A stretch of DNA of 64,000 nt, from assembly GCA_963575745.1 (NCBI GenBank), contig CAUYUJ010004293.1, positions 1-64,000 of the forward strand. Direction: 5' to 3'. The notes below the pieces were generated by a model, which saw only the letters and a list, made by a program, of their open reading frames with translations, was not told the DNA's origin and searched no databases. Origin of the DNA: Prorocentrum cordatum. Taxonomy: Eukaryota > Sar > Dinophyceae > Prorocentrales > Prorocentraceae. This document shows, one piece after another, positions 60,551-64,000 of the stretch (its first letter is position 1; each line of letters begins with the position of its first letter). A program made the position numbers and the translations under genes.

Positions 60551-60844
60551 CTCATCATCATCATCATCATCATCATTATCATCATCATCATCATCATCAT
60601 CCCGCATCATCAGTCATCATCATCATCATCACAGCAGCATCAGCATCATCATCATCAGCATCATCATCATCACATCATCATCAGCATCATCATCATAACT
60701 CACATCACATCATCATCATCGGTCGTCATCGCGTCATCGTTCATCATCATCATCATCACCACCACCACCACCACCACCACAACCACCACCATCATCATCA
60801 TCATCATCATCATCATCACCACCACCACAACCACCACCACGACC

Positions 60845-60875
<31 letters not shown>

Positions 60876-61265
60876 GCAGCATCAGCATCAGCATCAGCAT
60901 CAGCATCATCATCATAAGCAGCAGCATCATCATCATCAACATCATCGTCATCATCATACTCATCCTCATCCTCATCATCAGCAGCATCATCCGCATCATC
61001 AGCAGCATCGTCATCATCATCATCATCAGCATCATCAGCAGCATTGTCAGCATCATCATCAACATCATCCTCATCCTCATCATCATCAGCATCATCTTCA
61101 TCATCATCATCATCATCGTCATCATCATCAGCAGCATCATCATCAGCAGCATCATCATCATAATCATCATCATCATCAACATCATCATCAGCAGCATCAT
61201 CATCAGCATCATCACTGTCATCCTCATCATCATCGTCGTCATCATCATCAGCATCATCAGCATCA
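60408..61265. repeat. ATC/CAT microsatellite 2
   Basis: (CAT)n with CAC, CAG and CGT interruptions, preceded by CCT/CTC-rich DNA (60318-60408). It borders the zinc-ribbon exon on its downstream side. Confidence 0.95.
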
Positions 61266-61304
61266 TTGTTTGTTCTTTCCAGCCTCAGGCAGAGTTGAAC
61301 ATGT

Positions 61305-61690
61305 TTAACGCAGGACCTTCTTCTGGGCCACTTGACGCTTGGCAAGCCTTGAGGATCCAGGCGGCAGGCCTTGCTGCACTCTCCTCAACTGCCGCTTGCC
61401 ATAAACATTCAAAATCCATGAGCATTCTTTGCTCAAATTCCTGACCGCTTGGGTGGCTACACAGCCACAGGCAAGACAGACAGTGCTCCCGAACTCCTTG
61501 TGATAAGCCAAGGTATGGGAGCTATGCAAATCAATGCCGTTGACTGTGCTCTTGGTGGGCACCATGATCAGACCCCTGAACAGGCCCTGGTGGCATGGGG
61601 TGTCTAAAAACTTGGATGCCATTCTCCATGGCGAACTGCCTCCACAGATGTGACACCTGACCTGGGAACCTATCCCCCAAACTGGCTCGT
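61305..61690 (-). CDS. Terminal exon of a Cys-rich zinc-ribbon protein
   Basis: About 125 codons between two ATC microsatellites, ending at a TAA. It opens after a possible acceptor (GAGCCAG|TTTGGGGG) and reads VWGIGSQVRCHICGG, GLIMVPTKSTVNGIDLHSSH, TLAYHKEFGSTVCLACGC and SKECSWILNVYGKRQL. The pattern of two C-x2-C pairs with His between, then L-rrvqqGlPP, resembles zinc-ribbon domains that I recall as frequent in dinoflagellate proteins. The upstream exon would lie across the microsatellite at 61694-61990. Function unknown. Confidence 0.5.
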
Positions 61691-61693
61691 GCG

Positions 61694-61856
61694 CAGTGAG
61701 CATCATCAGCATCATCAGCATCATCAGCAGCAGCATCATCATCAGCATCATCATCAGCAGCATCATCAGCATCATCAGCAGCATCATCAGCATCGTCATC
61801 ATCAGCAGCATCATCATCATCCGAATCATCAGTACCATCATCAGTATCAGCATCAG

Positions 61857-61911
<55 letters not shown>

Positions 61912-61942
61912 GTCATCATAAGAACAATCATAAGCATCATCG

Positions 61943-61990
<48 letters not shown>
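61694..61990. repeat. ATC/CAT microsatellite 3
   Basis: (CAT)n with CAG variants, ending in CTCCTC-rich DNA to about 62060. On the minus strand it lies directly upstream of the zinc-ribbon exon and may be intronic. Confidence 0.95.
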
Positions 61991-62149
61991 GTCCTCCTCC
62001 TCCTCCTCCTCTTCGTCCTTGTCCTCCTCCTCCCTCTCCTCCTCCTCCTTTCTTCCTCTCCCAAATGTTCCCAAAAGAGGGTCCACAACGGCTGGTGAAA
62101 CAAGTAGTCCAATAGAATGGCCTGGCTTCGGCCCAACGTTTGGCTACAT

Positions 62150-62271
62150 GGGCGGTTCCAAAAGGCAGGTTGCGGCGGTGATTCGCCGTAGGCGTCTTCG
62201 ATGTATGGTTGGCAGGTGGTCTTGCCTGGTTGCTGGCAGGCTTGCTGCGCGCGCCCGTACTAATCTATGAG
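62150..62271 (+). CDS. Possible short exon with SKRQ-AAVIRRRRLR motif, copy 2
   Basis: It reads GGSKRQVAAVIRRRRLRCMV then GRWSCLVAGRLAARARTNL to TGA. It is in frame with an open stretch that begins in the CCT-rich repeat, so the true start is unknown. Confidence 0.3.
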
Positions 62272-62384
62272 GGCGTGGCCTCGCGGGCGCGCGTCCTTTG
62301 CAGCTTACGAAAGTTAACTACCTGAGGAGCGCGCATCCTTCGTTGTTCCCCATGTTCTGAGGTGGGCTTGTTGGAACCCTGGTA

Positions 62385-62500
62385 CCAGCATTCGTTCCCC
62401 TTCGTTGTTCCCTCGCTGTTCCTTCGATGTTCCCCTTCGTTGTTTCCCTTCGTTGTCCCCCGTCGGTACTAGCACGCATCCTTCGTTGTTCCCCTTCGCT
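62385..62500. repeat. TTCGTTGTTCCCC repeat
   Basis: Several imperfect copies of CCTTCGTTGTTCCC in tandem, bracketed by CTGGTACCAGC palindromes near 62380 and 62513. Confidence 0.75.
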
Positions 62501-62629
62501 GTCGCCCTGGAGCGCTGGTACCAGCGCGCCCGGCCCGACTGGAGCAGGCTGGCGCCGTGACCCCCCTTTTTGCGAACGCCTTCTGTGGCAACTCAAGGGA
62601 GCCTCCTACACCGCCTTGCTGGCTCTTGC

Positions 62630-62705
62630 AAATCGACGCTCATCGACGCTAAATCGACACGACTTGACGCTAATCGAGGCTAATCGACGCTAAACCGGCG
62701 CGCTC
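62630..62705. repeat. AATCGACGCT short tandem repeat
   Basis: Six or so imperfect 10-14 base copies of (CT)AATCGACGCT. Confidence 0.75.
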
Positions 62706-62792
62706 TCATCAATGAGAAGACGCTTAACGACGCTAGCGCACTCTCAAGACAGAATTACGAGGATGTACAATGATCCCATGATTTGCTACCGA

Positions 62793-62926
62793 ACGCCCCC
62801 GTCGCCTTGCCGATGTTGACGTCGAGGTGGTGGTAATTGAGGCCCAGGGCCTCGAAGAGCGCGGGCAGCTGCGCCGTCAGCGGCGTCCCGGCCTCGATCG
62901 GGATGCCGCTTGGGGACCTGGCAGGC
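62793..62926 (-). CDS. Candidate internal exon of an unidentified protein
   Basis: It reads IPIEAGTPLTAQLPALFEAL then GLNYHHLDVNIGKATGAFG, with a natural amino-acid mix. It is bounded by TTGCCTGCCAG|GTCCCC on the 5' side and TTCG|GTAGCA on the 3' side, so AG and GT signals are in place. It may belong with the 63513-63986 frame on the same strand. No family recognised. Confidence 0.4.
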
Positions 62927-63599
62927 AACCACATGCGACCCCTACTCAGGATTTCGGAACAAAAGGGGTGGAGTTCGCAGACCTCCCAGACGAGTCATTT
63001 CAGAACCCCCCAGACCAGCCATGAGAGGGCAGCCTCTTGCCCAGACCCCAGGGAACCCTCCGAGACAGCTCAGATCAGACCCCCTCCCGAATCAGACCCC
63101 CCCCCTGTTCGACATCCTGAATCCCAGTTTGTTCCTCTTGGTAATATCAAAACTCTGGAACGCCAAATAAGGCACGTGCACGAAACGCGGGCGTGTGGGG
63201 CCGCTGGGCGTGCGTAAGAACTGCACATTGGCATCCTGCATGCTAATGCTTTTGAGCATGCCTAAACGAGTGTAGAGTGGTTGTTTGAGGGTGTACTATG
63301 GTCACCTGGGGCATGCCTCAACGAGTTCTGAGTGGTGGTGGTGGTGCCTCTGACAGAGCCGAATAGGGAACCCAACCCTGCCACTGCCGATCAGACTTCT
63401 GACAGAAGACGGCTAGGGCTCCGAACGTGAAGGACGTCTGGAGCCGAGAGTGGCGGCAAGCGAGGGGGGGAAGTGAGAAGGAGAAGGCCCTCCCAGAAGG
63501 CGGCGGGACTTCTCAGATGCCCTCGCGCCTGCTGAGAAGCTCTCTGTGTCTTCGGGGAACGCTCCGAAAACCTCTCAGGAGGCCGGGGGATGTCCGAGC

Positions 63600-64000
63600 C
63601 GTCTGCTTAGGCCCGCCCCCTCCCACTCCCCCCCCTGCGCTGGCCGCCGACAGGGGAGCCCCCTGCGGGGGCTGGCCCGACGCCCCCGCGGCGAGAGAGT
63701 GGACCCGCTGGGGCACGTGTTCGCTGCGTGCGCTCGCAGACCTGGGGAGCGGGCCTCCCCGGAGCGCGCCCTTGGTGCGGAGCAGCTCCAGCGGCCACGC
63801 GAGCTCCGCGACGAGCACCGGCAGGGGGTCGTGCCAGGACCAGAAGCCCTCGGAGCGGTCGGCCACAAAGGGCCAGCAGTTGCGGTGGAACCAGAAGCCC
63901 GCCTTCTGGTACTGCGTGGCGGATCGGACGTCATCGCCGAAGAAGCTGGCGCCCCAGCCAGGAGTGCCGGAGACCCCCTCCAGCACCGAGGAGGCGCGGG
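63600..64000 (-). CDS. Partial protein-coding exon running off the window
   Basis: The first ~75 residues look like a folded protein (SGTPGWGASFFGDDVRSATQ, KAGFWFHRNCWPFVADRSEG, WSWHDPLPVLVAELAWPLEL). The rest becomes low-complexity and is probably intron. The frame enters from beyond base 64000. I do not recognise the family. 62930-63590 between the two candidate exons holds GA/GC-rich DNA without clear genes. Confidence 0.4.

Noticed and set aside
56590-61990. Long Met, His, Asp, Ile and Ser frames in the ATC tracts
   Set aside because: They follow directly from (CAT)n in different frames on both strands; no motif or flanking signal supports them.

Overview
The window looks like nuclear DNA of a dinoflagellate. 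Four signals support this: relicts of the dinoflagellate spliced leader (SL) fixed in genomic DNA, interstitial CCCTAAA/TTTAGGG telomere-type repeats, high-GC repeat-rich sequence, and a short exon resembling the Cys-rich zinc-ribbon proteins common in these algae. Genus cannot be decided. No rRNA, tRNA, CRISPR array or bacterial operon was recognised. Almost all long reading frames belong to retroelements, and every retroelement gene reads on the minus strand.

Layout. 1-9860: a large retroelement (element 1) with a proline-rich membrane-protein leader, a Gag-like polyprotein with a CCCH finger, a Pol with a methyltransferase-like domain and RT, and an RNase H segment cut off by one in-frame TAG. 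9885-16062: a decamer array and two copies of a telomere-linked repeat unit, each with a minisatellite built on a CACGGTGAATT core. 16069-33643: LINE1 and LINE2 side by side. LINE1 is interrupted inside ORF1 by a complete Ty1/copia element (copia1, 143-bp LTRs, 5-bp target duplication GATGT). 33660-46040: a ~177-bp satellite arranged in ~1.2-kb higher-order units, interrupted by LINE3. 46041-53376: copia2, with identical 76-bp LTRs that contain an SL-like motif and a Pol with a DNA-methyltransferase-like domain. 53377-64000: low-complexity DNA (A-rich tracts, G27, 102-bp repeats, kilobase ATC microsatellites), a phased palindrome array and a few short candidate exons, including a possible host gene at the right edge.

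How the parts fit together. The three LINEs share one plan: ORF1, a single in-frame UGA followed by C, then ORF2 (AP-type endonuclease, RT, RNase H-like) with no usable AUG before the endonuclease. This suggests that ORF2 is made by stop-codon readthrough. The RNase H-like region is in the wrong order in all three: the strand-4 to helix-E half precedes the strand-1 to helix-A half, as in a circular permutation. LINE3 sits in the loop of a 60-bp hairpin repeat, with both arms kept and CCTTGG duplicated; LINE1 joins the same hairpin at the same base at its 3' end. Six unoccupied copies of that hairpin lie in the satellite and show compensatory base changes. LINE2 begins with a full SL fused to a truncated SL, joined at the AG that precedes the same hairpin sequence elsewhere. 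This points to repeated rounds of trans-splicing and reverse transcription. The permuted RNase H, UGA-C readthrough, hairpin targeting and SL capture together are the most promising candidate for an undescribed system here.
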